The notes beneath the pieces were generated by a model. It saw only the letters and a program-made list of their open reading frames with translations. It had not been told where the DNA came from and searched no databases. Shown here in pieces: positions 7,516 to 16,104 of a stretch of DNA of 64,000 bases (the stretch's first letter is position 1; every line of letters begins with the position of its first letter). Both the position numbers and the translations under genes were made by a program. This DNA is from JAMLIA01 sp039810005 (GTDB lineage Bacteria; Chloroflexota; Chloroflexia; Thermomicrobiales; CFX8), in contig JBDHWD010000004.1 in NCBI GenBank assembly GCA_039810005.1, positions 1 to 64,000 on the forward strand. The letters are read 5' to 3'.

Positions 7516-8439
7516 TCATTCATCGTCGAAGCGAAGCGTCGTCGTCAGGCCAGGGATGCCGACAACTGCGTCGGGGTATTCCTGGCTTGCGATCATAGAA
7601 ACGGCAGACGGATCCTCAACCGCCGGGCTCAGATGCGTGAGCCACAGAGAGCGCACATCAGCGTCGGCTGCCAGCCGCGCGGCCTGACGCGCCGTCATGT
7701 GTCCGCGCTTGCGGGCACGCTCGGTCAGGGCGTCATCGGCGTACATCGCCTCACAGACCAGCAGGTCGCTATCGGCCACAAACGGAGTCAGCTCGTCGAA
7801 GATCGCGGTGTCGGTGACGAGTGAAACGCTTAAGCCACGCCGCGGCGGCCCGAGCACATCGTCCGGGTCCACGTCGTCAACTGCCTCTCCCGCCTGCAGA
7901 CGTGACCACTGCTCGATCGGGATATCAAGCTCTCGCGCGCGCTCGGCATTGAAGCGTCGTGTCCGGGCGACATTGAGACGGTAGGCAAGGCACGGGACAT
8001 GGTGCTGCGCGAGGATCGCTGATGCCTGCACGCCGCCAGGTAGATCGAAAGACTCACCACCTTCCAGCTCAGCGACGCCAAGCTCGTACGGTACACGCCC
8101 GACAATGCTGAACAGGTGTTGCACCACCTCGTGTGTGCGAGGCGGGCCGTAGATCGTGACCGGCTCGCGACGACCCGAGTGGGCGATCTGAAAGAGGATC
8201 CCCGGTAATCCAGCGACGTGATCGGCGTGCAGATGGCTCAGCAGGATCGCGCCGGTCGAGCGAAACGGCCAGCCGCTGGCGCGCCAGTTGACCTGTGTTC
8301 CCTCGCCGCAGTCCCAGAGAATCGTCTCGCCATTGACCCGAATGAGGCAGGCCGAGAGTGGACGGCCCGGCAGAGGCATCATGCCGCCGTTACCGAGAAG
8401 ACAGATGTCGATCAGACGATCTTCCCTCCTGCCGGGCAC
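7516..8439 (-). CDS. rnz: Ribonuclease Z (metallo-beta-lactamase fold)
   Basis: RNase Z cleaves the 3' trailer of tRNA precursors, mainly those lacking an encoded CCA. The metallo-beta-lactamase signature SHLHADH is at about residues 68-74. LWDCGEGTQVNW before it matches the RNase Z form of motif I, and HMTARQAARLA plus WLTHLSP near the C-terminus match the later metal-binding region. Length is the usual ~300. The annotated start GTG (8439) has no ribosome site. Inside the reading frame AGGAGG (8430-8425) lies 9 bases before CTG 8415, from which the protein would begin LIDICLLGNGG, much like RNase Z N-termini. The true start may therefore be CTG 8415. Confidence 0.9.
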   Translation of the reverse strand: MPGRREDRLIDICLLGNGGMMPLPGRPLSACLIRVNGETILWDCGEGTQVNWRASGWPFRSTGAILLSHLHADHVAGLPGILFQIAHSGRREPVTIYGPPRTHEVVQHLFSIVGRVPYELGVAELEGGESFDLPGGVQASAILAQHHVPCLAYRLNVARTRRFNAERARELDIPIEQWSRLQAGEAVDDVDPDDVLGPPRRGLSVSLVTDTAIFDELTPFVADSDLLVCEAMYADDALTERARKRGHMTARQAARLAADADVRSLWLTHLSPAVEDPSAVSMIASQEYPDAVVGIPGLTTTLRFDDE

Positions 8440-8475
8440 GTGTGCGACGACGAGCGTCGCCGCTTGAGTGTTCGG

Positions 8476-9171
8476 CTATTCGTCGTCCGCGCTGACGACG
8501 CCGGCGCGCTCGAATTCGACGCGGCGCTCCTGCGTTTGCCGGATCGCCTCGGGCGGCAGCGCCTGCGCGCCGCCGATGACATTGGCCATCAGCGAGAACT
8601 GGGCCGCTTCCTCCAGGACGAAGACGAGGTGCGTCGCCTTCTCCAGCGTATCGTCGAACGCCAGCAGGCCATGGTTGGCCAGCAGCACAGCTTTGTTTGT
8701 GTCGTTCACAACATCAATGATGTTGCTCACCGAGCGCTCCGAACCGCGCGCGCCATAGGCCGCGACTGGGACTGCCTCGTTGATGTCGAAGCGCACCATC
8801 GCTTCGTAGGTCGGCTCGATCGGTTTGTTGGCAATGGCGAACGAGGTGACGTATGGCGAGTGGGTGTGGACGATGCCGTTGATATCGGGGCGGCGTCGGT
8901 AGACCGCCGCGTGCATCTGAATGATCTCGTTTGATGCCGGGCCGATCTGCCCATCGAGAATGTCGCCATCAGTCGACAGCAGCGCCAGATCGGACGTCTG
9001 CAGATCGGCGAGGGCGCCGACGCCAGTCAGCAGGAAGCGATTGGAGTCCGGCAACCTGATGCTGATGTTCCCGTGCTGGGAGTGCGAGAGGACGGCGTGT
9101 CCCTCCACAAGCCGACGCGCGCTCTCAACGACTCGCTCGGCGAATGGCTGGATCTCGGGTGACCACGACAT
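8476..9171 (-). CDS. Class II aldolase/adducin-family protein (FucA/AraD-like)
   Basis: This zinc-dependent class II aldolase or epimerase domain protein (231 aa) is related to L-fuculose-phosphate aldolase and L-ribulose-5-phosphate 4-epimerase. The zinc ligands are visible: HTHSPY (two His) and ANHGLL (third His). HGNISIR and the ASNEIIQMHAAVY segment, with the catalytic-type Glu, fit the family. ATG 9171 follows GGGAG; longer in-frame extensions upstream run through the hairpin at 9193-9227 and are unlikely. It lies just downstream of the glycosidase cluster on the same strand but is separated by a strong hairpin. The true substrate (sugar phosphate or other aldol) is not determinable here. 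Confidence 0.85.
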   Translation of the reverse strand: MSWSPEIQPFAERVVESARRLVEGHAVLSHSQHGNISIRLPDSNRFLLTGVGALADLQTSDLALLSTDGDILDGQIGPASNEIIQMHAAVYRRRPDINGIVHTHSPYVTSFAIANKPIEPTYEAMVRFDINEAVPVAAYGARGSERSVSNIIDVVNDTNKAVLLANHGLLAFDDTLEKATHLVFVLEEAAQFSLMANVIGGAQALPPEAIRQTQERRVEFERAGVVSADDE

Positions 9172-9192
9172 GGCAGGGGCTCCCTTCACGAA

Positions 9193-9227
9193 CGCGTGGC
9201 TCACAGGGTTCGATTGTGAGCCACGCG
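9193..9227 (-). terminator. Strong GC hairpin, terminator candidate
   Basis: A 13-bp perfect stem (CGCGTGGCTCACA with its complement) has a 9-base loop. It lies between the end of the glycosidase gene (9260) and the start of the aldolase gene. It lacks a long U-tract, so termination may be weak or Rho-assisted. Confidence 0.5.
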
Positions 9228-9259
9228 CGTGTCGGGCGCAAGGAGCAATGTCCTGTGGA

Positions 9260-11047
9260 CTACTCCTTTGGCATCGTCCTGAGCGCATCGTAGGCCGGTC
9301 GCGGCGACCAGTCGCTGTTCAGCACTGCCCACGGATACTTCTCGTCGGCCGGGTCGGTGATCACGCTGTAGTTCAGGTTCCAGACAAACATCGGGCCGAT
9401 CCATGGCCACTCGGTGCGACCGATCTCGAAGGCACGCAGGAGGTAGTTGGCCTGCATCTCGTCTGAGATCGCCGCGCCGTACTCGTAGCCGGGAGCCTCG
9501 TTCGCTGTCGACCAGCCAAACTCGGTCAGCCAGATGCGCTTGCCACTGTCTCCCCAGCGCACCATGATGTCACGCAGATCCTCGACGCGCCGGAAGTAGA
9601 ACGAGTTGTCGTTGTCCCAGCCATCGGTTCCCGGGTTGTCCGGCCACGATTGATCCGGCGAGTTGTCGTTGCTGCCGGGATGTGCGCCCAGCGCATCGAA
9701 GTAGTTGGAGAGCGCGCCACCGGTGTACTCGTACGCGCGTTGCAGATACAGATCGTCGGCGATCGCGATGTCCGGCTTGTCGAGCCCGTTCGGTGTCAGC
9801 GCGCCGAACAGCACCCAGGCCGACGGATCGCCGGCACGCACGCCGTCGTGGCCCGCCTTGAGCAGCTCGACATAGGGGCCGACCTGAACCCAGCCTCCGC
9901 TGTTGGATGCCAGGTTCTGCTCATTCCAGATCTCCCAGGCCTGCACCTTGCCCTTGTAGCGGCCCGAGAGGAACTCCATGAGATCGCGGAAGTGCGCAGT
10001 GTCGGTCGGGATGTCGCCATTGACACCGGCCCAGCCGGGGCTCGGCCCGACGACGCTGACGAGGAGCTTGATGCCGGCGGCGCTGGTCTGGGCGGTGATC
10101 CGGTCCAGACCGATCGGGTCATAAAGACCGGGGCCGACGTGCTCCAGCGAGTCCCAGCGGGCCTGAAAATGAACCCACTCGAAGCCGGCCGCCTTGACCA
10201 TCTCGATGGTCTTCGCGTTGAACGCCGTCGCTTCGGGGCTGCCGTCGCCTGCCAGGAACGCGTTGAAGCCCGGTGCGGCCTGTGCAGCCTCGGCGCGGCC
10301 GCTGGTCGGATCTACAGGTGGGGCGTTCGGGTCCTGTCGCGCGACAGCATCGGCTGGCGCGGGGTGGGCGACGAGATACTCGGAACCGAGCAGGCCGAGC
10401 AGCGTTTCGTACTGCGTTCCGGCGTACTCCGGGTGGTATTCAAAGCGTGTGCGCTCGAAGTACTGGACGGTGTGAATCTCGCCGTCACCGGCTGGTGGTG
10501 GCTGGTTGCGCTCGTCAAATTCTTCCGAGATCGGGAAGCCGAAGTTCGGCAGACCACCATGATCCTGCCAGTACGAGCGGAAGCCGAAGCAGAGGCGGTG
10601 GCCAGTCTCCGCATAGAACGTGCAGTTCTCGTCGGAATCAGTCTGGATCGGCTTGAAGGCCGCTTCGTTCTCGCGCCCTTCGGCGCGTATCGCGCCGAGG
10701 CGCTGGAGCAGGACTTCGTACTCGGTCCCGGCGTACTCCGGGTGATACTCAAAGATGGCGCGCTCGAAATATTGCTTCCAGAGGCCGTTGTCCATGAAGA
10801 TACCGGTGATGGGGTAGCCAAAGATGTAGAGGCCGCCGTGCGTCTCCCAGTACTCGCGGAAGCTGCCCTGCAACCAGTAGCCGGTTGTGTCGAAATAGAC
10901 GGGCTGGCGGAGATCAGCTGCCTCTGCCGAGCGCTGCGGTGGCGCGGAGATCGTTAGTGCACCAGCGAGCATCAACACGGCAAGCAGCGATGAGAACAAC
11001 CTCACGGACAATCCCTTCGATCTGCGGCAGCGGAGCGTCAGTTTCAC
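9260..11047 (-). CDS. Exported clan-A glycoside hydrolase-like protein with two N-terminal FG-P repeats
   Basis: The protein is about 595 residues. A signal peptide (hydrophobic run LFSSLLAVLMLAGALTISA) is followed by two copies of a ~75-residue module (about 50-125 and 140-225) with the pattern TG..L..GF..YW...GG...FG.PI and QYFER..FEYHPEYAGT. After a linker comes a TIM-barrel domain of the GH5/GH39 clan type. The acid/base is predicted as E376 in WEIWNEQN and the nucleophile as E509 in LTEFGWST. Its C-terminal domain is closely similar to the lipoprotein at 13570-14886, an obvious duplication. GTG 11047 overlaps the upstream stop (GTGA); GTG 11005 with AAGGGA before it gives a more typical signal peptide and may be the real start. 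The glycan substrate is unknown. Confidence 0.8.
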   Translation of the reverse strand: MKLTLRCRRSKGLSVRLFSSLLAVLMLAGALTISAPPQRSAEAADLRQPVYFDTTGYWLQGSFREYWETHGGLYIFGYPITGIFMDNGLWKQYFERAIFEYHPEYAGTEYEVLLQRLGAIRAEGRENEAAFKPIQTDSDENCTFYAETGHRLCFGFRSYWQDHGGLPNFGFPISEEFDERNQPPPAGDGEIHTVQYFERTRFEYHPEYAGTQYETLLGLLGSEYLVAHPAPADAVARQDPNAPPVDPTSGRAEAAQAAPGFNAFLAGDGSPEATAFNAKTIEMVKAAGFEWVHFQARWDSLEHVGPGLYDPIGLDRITAQTSAAGIKLLVSVVGPSPGWAGVNGDIPTDTAHFRDLMEFLSGRYKGKVQAWEIWNEQNLASNSGGWVQVGPYVELLKAGHDGVRAGDPSAWVLFGALTPNGLDKPDIAIADDLYLQRAYEYTGGALSNYFDALGAHPGSNDNSPDQSWPDNPGTDGWDNDNSFYFRRVEDLRDIMVRWGDSGKRIWLTEFGWSTANEAPGYEYGAAISDEMQANYLLRAFEIGRTEWPWIGPMFVWNLNYSVITDPADEKYPWAVLNSDWSPRPAYDALRTMPKE

Positions 11048-13542
11048 TTCCTGTCGGCACGGGTTTGTGATCGTATCACAGCGCGTCCCACGGGCCAGCG
11101 CGGCTGGATAACCGACCAGGCGCCGAGACCAACGATAGCCAGCAACGAGACGAGCGTCATGAATGTACCAAGCGTGCGGTGCGTCGAGCGATAGGTGAAG
11201 ACAACGTCGTGCGTACCTTCCGACAGCCAGACAGCGCGCAGCGCGTGGTCTGCCCGCACGACTTCGGCAGCAGCGCCATCGACCGTCGCCGACCAGCCGG
11301 GATAATACGGATCGGCCAGGACAAGGTAGCCGGCGGTCGGCAACGATGCGCGGACGACGACGCGTGTGTTGCCATACTCGACGATGTCGGCGCTACCGCC
11401 CGTGGCTGGCGCGCTGGAGGTCAATCCCTCAACCGGCGGGTCGCTGACCACGACCGTGTCGCGGAGCGAACCGGCGTTGGTCGTCATCCACGACAGCACA
11501 TGCTCGTCAGGCTGTGCGACCCAGTGCTCTGCAATCCAGACGCGCGGCATCGCGTCCGTGTTCTCGTAGATTTGCATCCAGCCATCCATCGCCAACTGGA
11601 ATCCCGACAGATCGAAGCCTGGATAGAGCTCGGCCAGCGGGCGCGTGACCGGCACGTAGCGGATGTTGAGCAGGTCGTAGATCGGCGAGCCCGGATTGCC
11701 GACGGCCAGATTGAAAAGCTCCTGATATTCCAGCGGCCAGAGGACGCTATAGCCGTTGATGCTCTGCAGGTCCCAAACGAGCGAGCCATTGATCCAGATT
11801 GAGCCAGCTTGATCGGGATAGATACGGAACTGATCCGGCTCGGCCGCAGTCTGACGGTCAAGCAACCAGCGGACGAACGGGTCCTCCGGCGCTGCGGCCC
11901 AGTCGGGCCCGATGTACGAGTCCGGCTTGCTCGCGTGATCGGCGTAGACGCGGTTGGCGTTGGCCAGCCCGACGTCAGCCCCGACGATCATGACCAGCGC
12001 GATGACCAGCGCCGAAGCCGGGAAGCGCCAGATGACGCGGGCGTAGACGACGACAATCGCCAGCAGCGCCACGACAATGGCGACGAGCAGGTCGATCTCA
12101 ATGTTGCGCAGCCGATCGAGCCAGACTGCCTCGTCAGCGCCGTTACGCCGTAGCGCGGCGAATGCGAGCCCGAGGACGAGCAACCCAGTTCCGACCAGCA
12201 GGAATCGGCCCAGCATCCGCGCTGCCAGAACACCATCGGCGCGATAGCGCTCCTCGAGAGCGCGGACGCCGAAGGCGGCCAGCAGACCGATGCACAGCGT
12301 GACAAGGGCAATGAAGTTGCCGGGCCGGCGAACATGATCGAAGCCGGGCATGATCTCGAAGACGAGCCGATAGATCAGGCCGTGGCTACCGAACGCCAGC
12401 ACCAGGCTGATCGCTCCAGCCGCGAGAATGCCGCCAACCAGTCGACGATGCTGGCGGTCAGCACACGCAACGCCGAGGACGGCCAGGAAGAGCGGGACGA
12501 GACCGAGGTACATGTTCGTCTCGGCCGGATCGCCGGTCGCCCAGTAGAGCGCCGGATCGTTCGGTGAGAAGTAATCCGGCGCGATGGCCGTCAGTAGCCA
12601 GAGGGGCCTGAATGACGAGCCGCTAGCCTCGACCCAGCTCAGACCGGCGCGCGATGTCTGGCTGCTCAGCTCCCAGGATGGCAGCAGCTGAATGGCAGCC
12701 AGCCCGGTTCCGAGCAAGCCAACAGCGACCGCTGCGCCAAACGCCCAGGCGGCGCGGCGCGGGTCATTGCGCCAGGTGAATAGCGCGACCGTCACGCCCA
12801 GCAAGCCAAGCAGATAGCCAGATTGCAGGATGGTGAGCGCATGACCGGCAAGAACGAGCATGCCGAAGGCACCTGCCCCGAGCGCGACCCAGAGCAGATT
12901 CCGGCGGCGGACTGCCTGGTGATAGGCGAAGAGCATCCAGGGCAGCCAGCTGAGCGACGACAGCGGCGACAGGTGTGGCACATGCCAGGCGAAGAAGCCC
13001 CCGAACGCAAACGTGAGTCCCGCTACCAGCCCACCGGCCCGCGAGCCGGTCAGCGAGCGAGCCAGCGCATACGCGCCAAGCGCCGCCCAGAGGACGTGCA
13101 GCGTGAGCTGCACCTCCATACGGAAATACGGCAGAAAGTCGCCGCGCGTCAGGAAGTGCATCGCAGCGTTCGGCGGGTAGAAGAGCGCCGAGAGCGGATC
13201 GGCGATGATCGGATAGCCGCTGAGGATGTTGGGTGTCCACCATGGCGAGTCACCAGCCGCAAGCGCGCGGTGAATGAATGCCTGGAACATGTAGTGCTGG
13301 TCGATCAGGTCGAACGGGATGAAATGGTCACGCGAGATGAGGACCGGGCGGAAGAACAGGAGCCAGAAGAGAATCAGCAACGCAACATCGAGCGCAGTCA
13401 GGCCGATTGCGCGCATCGGGAAGCGCGACGCCGGCGGGTCATCGCCAGCCTCACGCCGGGGAATTCGCTGGTAACGCTCGGCAGGATAGCTCAAGCGTCT
13501 GCGCCTGGTTGGTCGTGGCGCGGAGCGGCAGCATGCTGCCAC
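11044..13542 (-). CDS. YfhO-family polytopic membrane protein (glycosyltransferase-like)
   Basis: This is a large membrane protein of about 800 residues with many hydrophobic segments, including a first helix (ALDVALLILFWLLFF) and the extracytoplasmic FDLIDQHYMFQAF...PWWTPNILSGYPIIADP motif characteristic of the YfhO family. Members resemble GT-C lipid-linked-sugar transferases and act in cell-surface glycan or teichoic-acid glycosylation. The C-terminal ~250 residues form a soluble extracytoplasmic region. GTG 13542 gives an Arg/Pro-rich 42-residue lead; ATG 13416, just before the first helix, is an alternative start and no strong ribosome site decides it. The gene sits between the two paralogous glycosidase-like genes, all leftward, with a 4-base overlap downstream. 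Confidence 0.75.
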   Translation of the reverse strand: MAACCRSAPRPTRRRRLSYPAERYQRIPRREAGDDPPASRFPMRAIGLTALDVALLILFWLLFFRPVLISRDHFIPFDLIDQHYMFQAFIHRALAAGDSPWWTPNILSGYPIIADPLSALFYPPNAAMHFLTRGDFLPYFRMEVQLTLHVLWAALGAYALARSLTGSRAGGLVAGLTFAFGGFFAWHVPHLSPLSSLSWLPWMLFAYHQAVRRRNLLWVALGAGAFGMLVLAGHALTILQSGYLLGLLGVTVALFTWRNDPRRAAWAFGAAVAVGLLGTGLAAIQLLPSWELSSQTSRAGLSWVEASGSSFRPLWLLTAIAPDYFSPNDPALYWATGDPAETNMYLGLVPLFLAVLGVACADRQHRRLVGGILAAGAISLVLAFGSHGLIYRLVFEIMPGFDHVRRPGNFIALVTLCIGLLAAFGVRALEERYRADGVLAARMLGRFLLVGTGLLVLGLAFAALRRNGADEAVWLDRLRNIEIDLLVAIVVALLAIVVVYARVIWRFPASALVIALVMIVGADVGLANANRVYADHASKPDSYIGPDWAAAPEDPFVRWLLDRQTAAEPDQFRIYPDQAGSIWINGSLVWDLQSINGYSVLWPLEYQELFNLAVGNPGSPIYDLLNIRYVPVTRPLAELYPGFDLSGFQLAMDGWMQIYENTDAMPRVWIAEHWVAQPDEHVLSWMTTNAGSLRDTVVVSDPPVEGLTSSAPATGGSADIVEYGNTRVVVRASLPTAGYLVLADPYYPGWSATVDGAAAEVVRADHALRAVWLSEGTHDVVFTYRSTHRTLGTFMTLVSLLAIVGLGAWSVIQPRWPVGRAVIRSQTRADRK

Positions 13543-13569
13543 TCCGCTGGTCGCCGACCATCACGAAGC

Positions 13570-14886
13570 TCAGGGCTTCGGCATCGCCCGCAGGGCGTCA
13601 TAGGCTGGGCGTGGTGAGAAGTCACCATTGACCACCGACCACGGGTACTTTTCGTCGTCCGGCTCGGTGACAACCGAGAAGTTCAGGTTCCAGACGAACA
13701 ACCCCTCACACCATTCGGCCCAGTCGGTGCGAGCAATCTCGAACGCGCGCACCAGATACTCGGCCTGCTGCTCTTCGCTGACATCTGCGCCGTACTCGTA
13801 ACCAGCGGCCTGGTTATCGGTCGTCCAGCCGAACTCGGTGATCCAGGCCGGGCGCGTATCGCCGAATTCCGTCATCAGGTCGTGCAGCTGCTCGACGCGC
13901 CGGAAGTAGAAGCTGGCGTCCTGCGACCAGTCGCCAGTGCCCGGATTGTCTGGATACATCAGGTCCGGCGCATTGTTCGTCGCGTTGGCGTGCATGCCCA
14001 TGACATCAAAGTACTGAGTGTACGACCCACCCTGGTACTCGTAAAACGAGCGCAGGTATTCGACATCGTCAATGGCAACTGCCGGATCGTTGACGCCGGT
14101 CGGAGTCAGGCCGCCGAAGACAACGAGCGCCGATGAATCTGCCGCCTTGACGCCCTGATAGCCGGCCTGCAACAGCTCGGCATACTGGCCGACATCCACA
14201 TTGCCGCCGAAGGTACTAGCGAGGTTCTGCTCGTTCCAGATCTCCCACGCCTGAACCTTGCCCTTGTAGCGATCAGCCATGAAGAACATGAAGTTCTGCC
14301 AGTCAGCGACGTTACCGACGAGCTGCTCGCCGCTCGGGTCCTTCGCCCAGTCGGGCGGATTCGACACGGTGGCGAGGATCTTCACGCCGGCGGCTGAGTA
14401 CTGATCGACGATGTTGTCAATCGGCAGCGGGTCCCACCAGTCCGGCGCGCGCTGGATCGCGCCCCAGTAGAAGTGCAAGCGCACCCAGTTGAAGCCAGCA
14501 TCCTGGACGAGAGCGATCGTCTCCTGGTTGTGCTGGATCTCGGACTCGTTACCCCAGGCAAAGACGTTGAAGCCGTAGGCGACATCATCCGGGGCGACCG
14601 GCGCATCGACCGGCTCCGACGTCGCGGCAGTCGTCGGGCTCGCCTCAGCCGGTTGCGTTGCTTCGGCGCTATCCTCAGTCGCTGTCGCCTCGCCCGTCGG
14701 CTCAGCAGCGGTCGTTGAGGTCGCTTCTGCTTCCGCTTCTGTTGCCGCTGGTGAGGACTGTTCAGCGACCGTCGGCTCAGCCGTCGCAGTCGGATCGTCG
14801 TCACCACCACCGCAAGCAGCAATCGCCGGAATCAGGAGCATCGCGGCAAACATAATCAGCGCCGCACGACGCAGATTGATCGACAT
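13570..14886 (-). CDS. Clan-A glycoside hydrolase-like lipoprotein
   Basis: This 438-residue lipoprotein has the lipobox IAAC with the lipidated cysteine C25. A long Thr/Ala/Glu/Pro-rich low-complexity linker (about 30-105) precedes a TIM-barrel hydrolase domain. The predicted acid/base is E219 in WEIWNEQN and the nucleophile E351 in WITEFGW. The two glutamates are 132 residues apart, almost the same as in the paralogue at 9260-11047. ATG 14886 follows GGGGAG; upstream in-frame codons would spoil the signal sequence. It appears to be the first gene of the cluster glycosidase - YfhO - glycosidase. Relation to GH5/GH39-like enzymes is a fold-level inference. Confidence 0.8.
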   Translation of the reverse strand: MSINLRRAALIMFAAMLLIPAIAACGGGDDDPTATAEPTVAEQSSPAATEAEAEATSTTAAEPTGEATATEDSAEATQPAEASPTTAATSEPVDAPVAPDDVAYGFNVFAWGNESEIQHNQETIALVQDAGFNWVRLHFYWGAIQRAPDWWDPLPIDNIVDQYSAAGVKILATVSNPPDWAKDPSGEQLVGNVADWQNFMFFMADRYKGKVQAWEIWNEQNLASTFGGNVDVGQYAELLQAGYQGVKAADSSALVVFGGLTPTGVNDPAVAIDDVEYLRSFYEYQGGSYTQYFDVMGMHANATNNAPDLMYPDNPGTGDWSQDASFYFRRVEQLHDLMTEFGDTRPAWITEFGWTTDNQAAGYEYGADVSEEQQAEYLVRAFEIARTDWAEWCEGLFVWNLNFSVVTEPDDEKYPWSVVNGDFSPRPAYDALRAMPKP

Positions 14887-14933
14887 GAAATCGGGACTCC
14901 CCACGCTCACAAACGAGTGATTCGCACAGTGCT

Positions 14934-14962
14934 GTCCGTACAGAGACGGACGCCGGAGTATA
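14934..14962 (-). promoter_or_regulatory. Candidate -10 box and operator-like palindrome for the lipoprotein glycosidase
   Basis: On the minus strand TATACT (14962-14957) is followed by GTCCGT-N6-ACGGAC (14951-14934) spanning the expected transcription start. No good -35 is seen 17 bases upstream, which would fit an activator-dependent promoter. The palindrome at +1 would suit a repressor. Confidence 0.35.
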
Positions 14963-15012
14963 CCGAAGCCTGCCGAGAGCTGGACGCGGGAGGTGGGGAT
15001 GTGACTGCAGGA

Positions 15013-15200
15013 GTACTGTGGTTCCAAAAATGTAGGGGCGTATCGCATACGCCCGGTTAGACCGCTACTACCTCCGCGCGTGCCGGACGGGTTGGCCGGT
15101 GCAGGGGTGTGTGCAATGCGGACGCATGCCGCGCGCCTGCGCCGCCGTTGTGCCAGCCGGGCGTATGCGATACGCCCCTACATTTCCGTGACCGCAGTAC
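15013..15200. repeat. 188-bp non-coding inverted-repeat (MITE-like) element
   Basis: The two ends are inverted copies of each other: 15028-15056 and 15157-15185 are a perfect 29-base inverted repeat. The match extends outwards, with mismatches, to GTACTG at 15013 and CAGTAC at 15200. Each arm contains its own hairpin (GGGCGTAT-CGC-ATACGCCC). The ~100-base interior has no gene. The layout fits a miniature inverted-repeat transposable element or a paired REP sequence. No clear target duplication is visible. Confidence 0.75.
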
Positions 15201-15243
15201 GCAAACGCTGTTTGAGTAACCAACCAGCGCATCGAGCAGTGAT

Positions 15244-16104
15244 TCAGGCTTGTGAGTCATCGGCCTCCAGCGCTGCAATCACCTCGCGTGACATGGCGAA
15301 GCCGTGTTCCTGTTCGGGGAATTGACCGGCGCGGACTTCGGCTGCGTAGGTCGCGAAGGCATCGCGCATCGTTGTCGCCAGATCGGCGTAGCGCTTGGCG
15401 AAGCGCGGGATGAAGCGGTCGAACGAGCCGAGCAGATCGCCATTGACCAGTACCTGCCCGTCGCACTCGACGCCTGCGCCGATTCCGATGGTCGGGATCG
15501 ACAGGCGCGAGGTGATGATGCGGGCCAGTTGCCGTGGTACGGCCTCGACGACGACAGCGTAGGCGCCTGCTGCCTCGACGGCCAGAGCGTCGTCAATCAC
15601 GCCGCGTGCGGCATCGAGCGAACGGCCCTGCACCTTGAAGCCGCCCAGCGCGGCGGAAGCCTGCGGCGTCAGGCCGATGTGCGCCATGACCGGGATACCG
15701 CAGCGAACGATCGCCTCGATGCGGCTGGCCATTGTCTTGCCGCCTTCGAGCTTAACGGCGTCCGCACCGCCCTCCTTCATCAGCCGACCGGCGTTTTCAA
15801 CCGCCTGTGCCTTGCTGACGTGATAGGACATGAATGGCAGATCGGCGACAACATGCACCGTCTCAACCCCACGCATGACAGCGCGGGTGTGATGGATCAT
15901 GTCGTCCATCGTTACCGGGATCGTCGACTCGTAGCCCAGAACGATCATGCCGAGTGAGTCGCCGACGAGGATGGCGTCGAGACCGGCCGCCTCGACGGCG
16001 CGGGCGGTCGGGTAATCGTAGGCGGTCACCATCGCGATCCGCTCAGAACCTTTCATCGCGCGGAGCGCAGGGGCAGTGATCTTCTCGCGTTGTGCTTCAG
16101 CCAT
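15244..16104 (-). CDS. panB: 3-methyl-2-oxobutanoate hydroxymethyltransferase
   Basis: PanB adds the hydroxymethyl group from 5,10-methylenetetrahydrofolate to 2-oxoisovalerate, giving ketopantoate, the first step to pantothenate and coenzyme A. The 286-residue protein has VGDSLGM with D49, D88 in ADLPFMSY, E120 in KLEGG and the catalytic-type E187 in VVEAVP. ATG 16104 has AGGAGG 9 bases upstream; a longer reading frame exists but enters the upstream gene without a ribosome site. The start overlaps the 3' end of panE by 8 bases, so the two are translated together. The 188-bp inverted-repeat element lies just downstream. Confidence 0.96.
   Translation of the reverse strand: MAEAQREKITAPALRAMKGSERIAMVTAYDYPTARAVEAAGLDAILVGDSLGMIVLGYESTIPVTMDDMIHHTRAVMRGVETVHVVADLPFMSYHVSKAQAVENAGRLMKEGGADAVKLEGGKTMASRIEAIVRCGIPVMAHIGLTPQASAALGGFKVQGRSLDAARGVIDDALAVEAAGAYAVVVEAVPRQLARIITSRLSIPTIGIGAGVECDGQVLVNGDLLGSFDRFIPRFAKRYADLATTMRDAFATYAAEVRAGQFPEQEHGFAMSREVIAALEADDSQA

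Larger units (their letters stand above)
14887..15243. other. Intergenic region with inverted-repeat element and promoter candidates
   Basis: There is no gene between the panB 3' end and the lipoprotein start. The region contains the 188-bp inverted-repeat element (15013-15200), a leftward TATACT (14962-14957) and a small palindrome at the predicted transcription start. Confidence 0.6.

Noticed and set aside
9650..10957. Long plus-strand open frame opposite the glycosidase gene
   Set aside because: No ribosome site or family resemblance; it lies wholly within a clear gene with active-site motifs.
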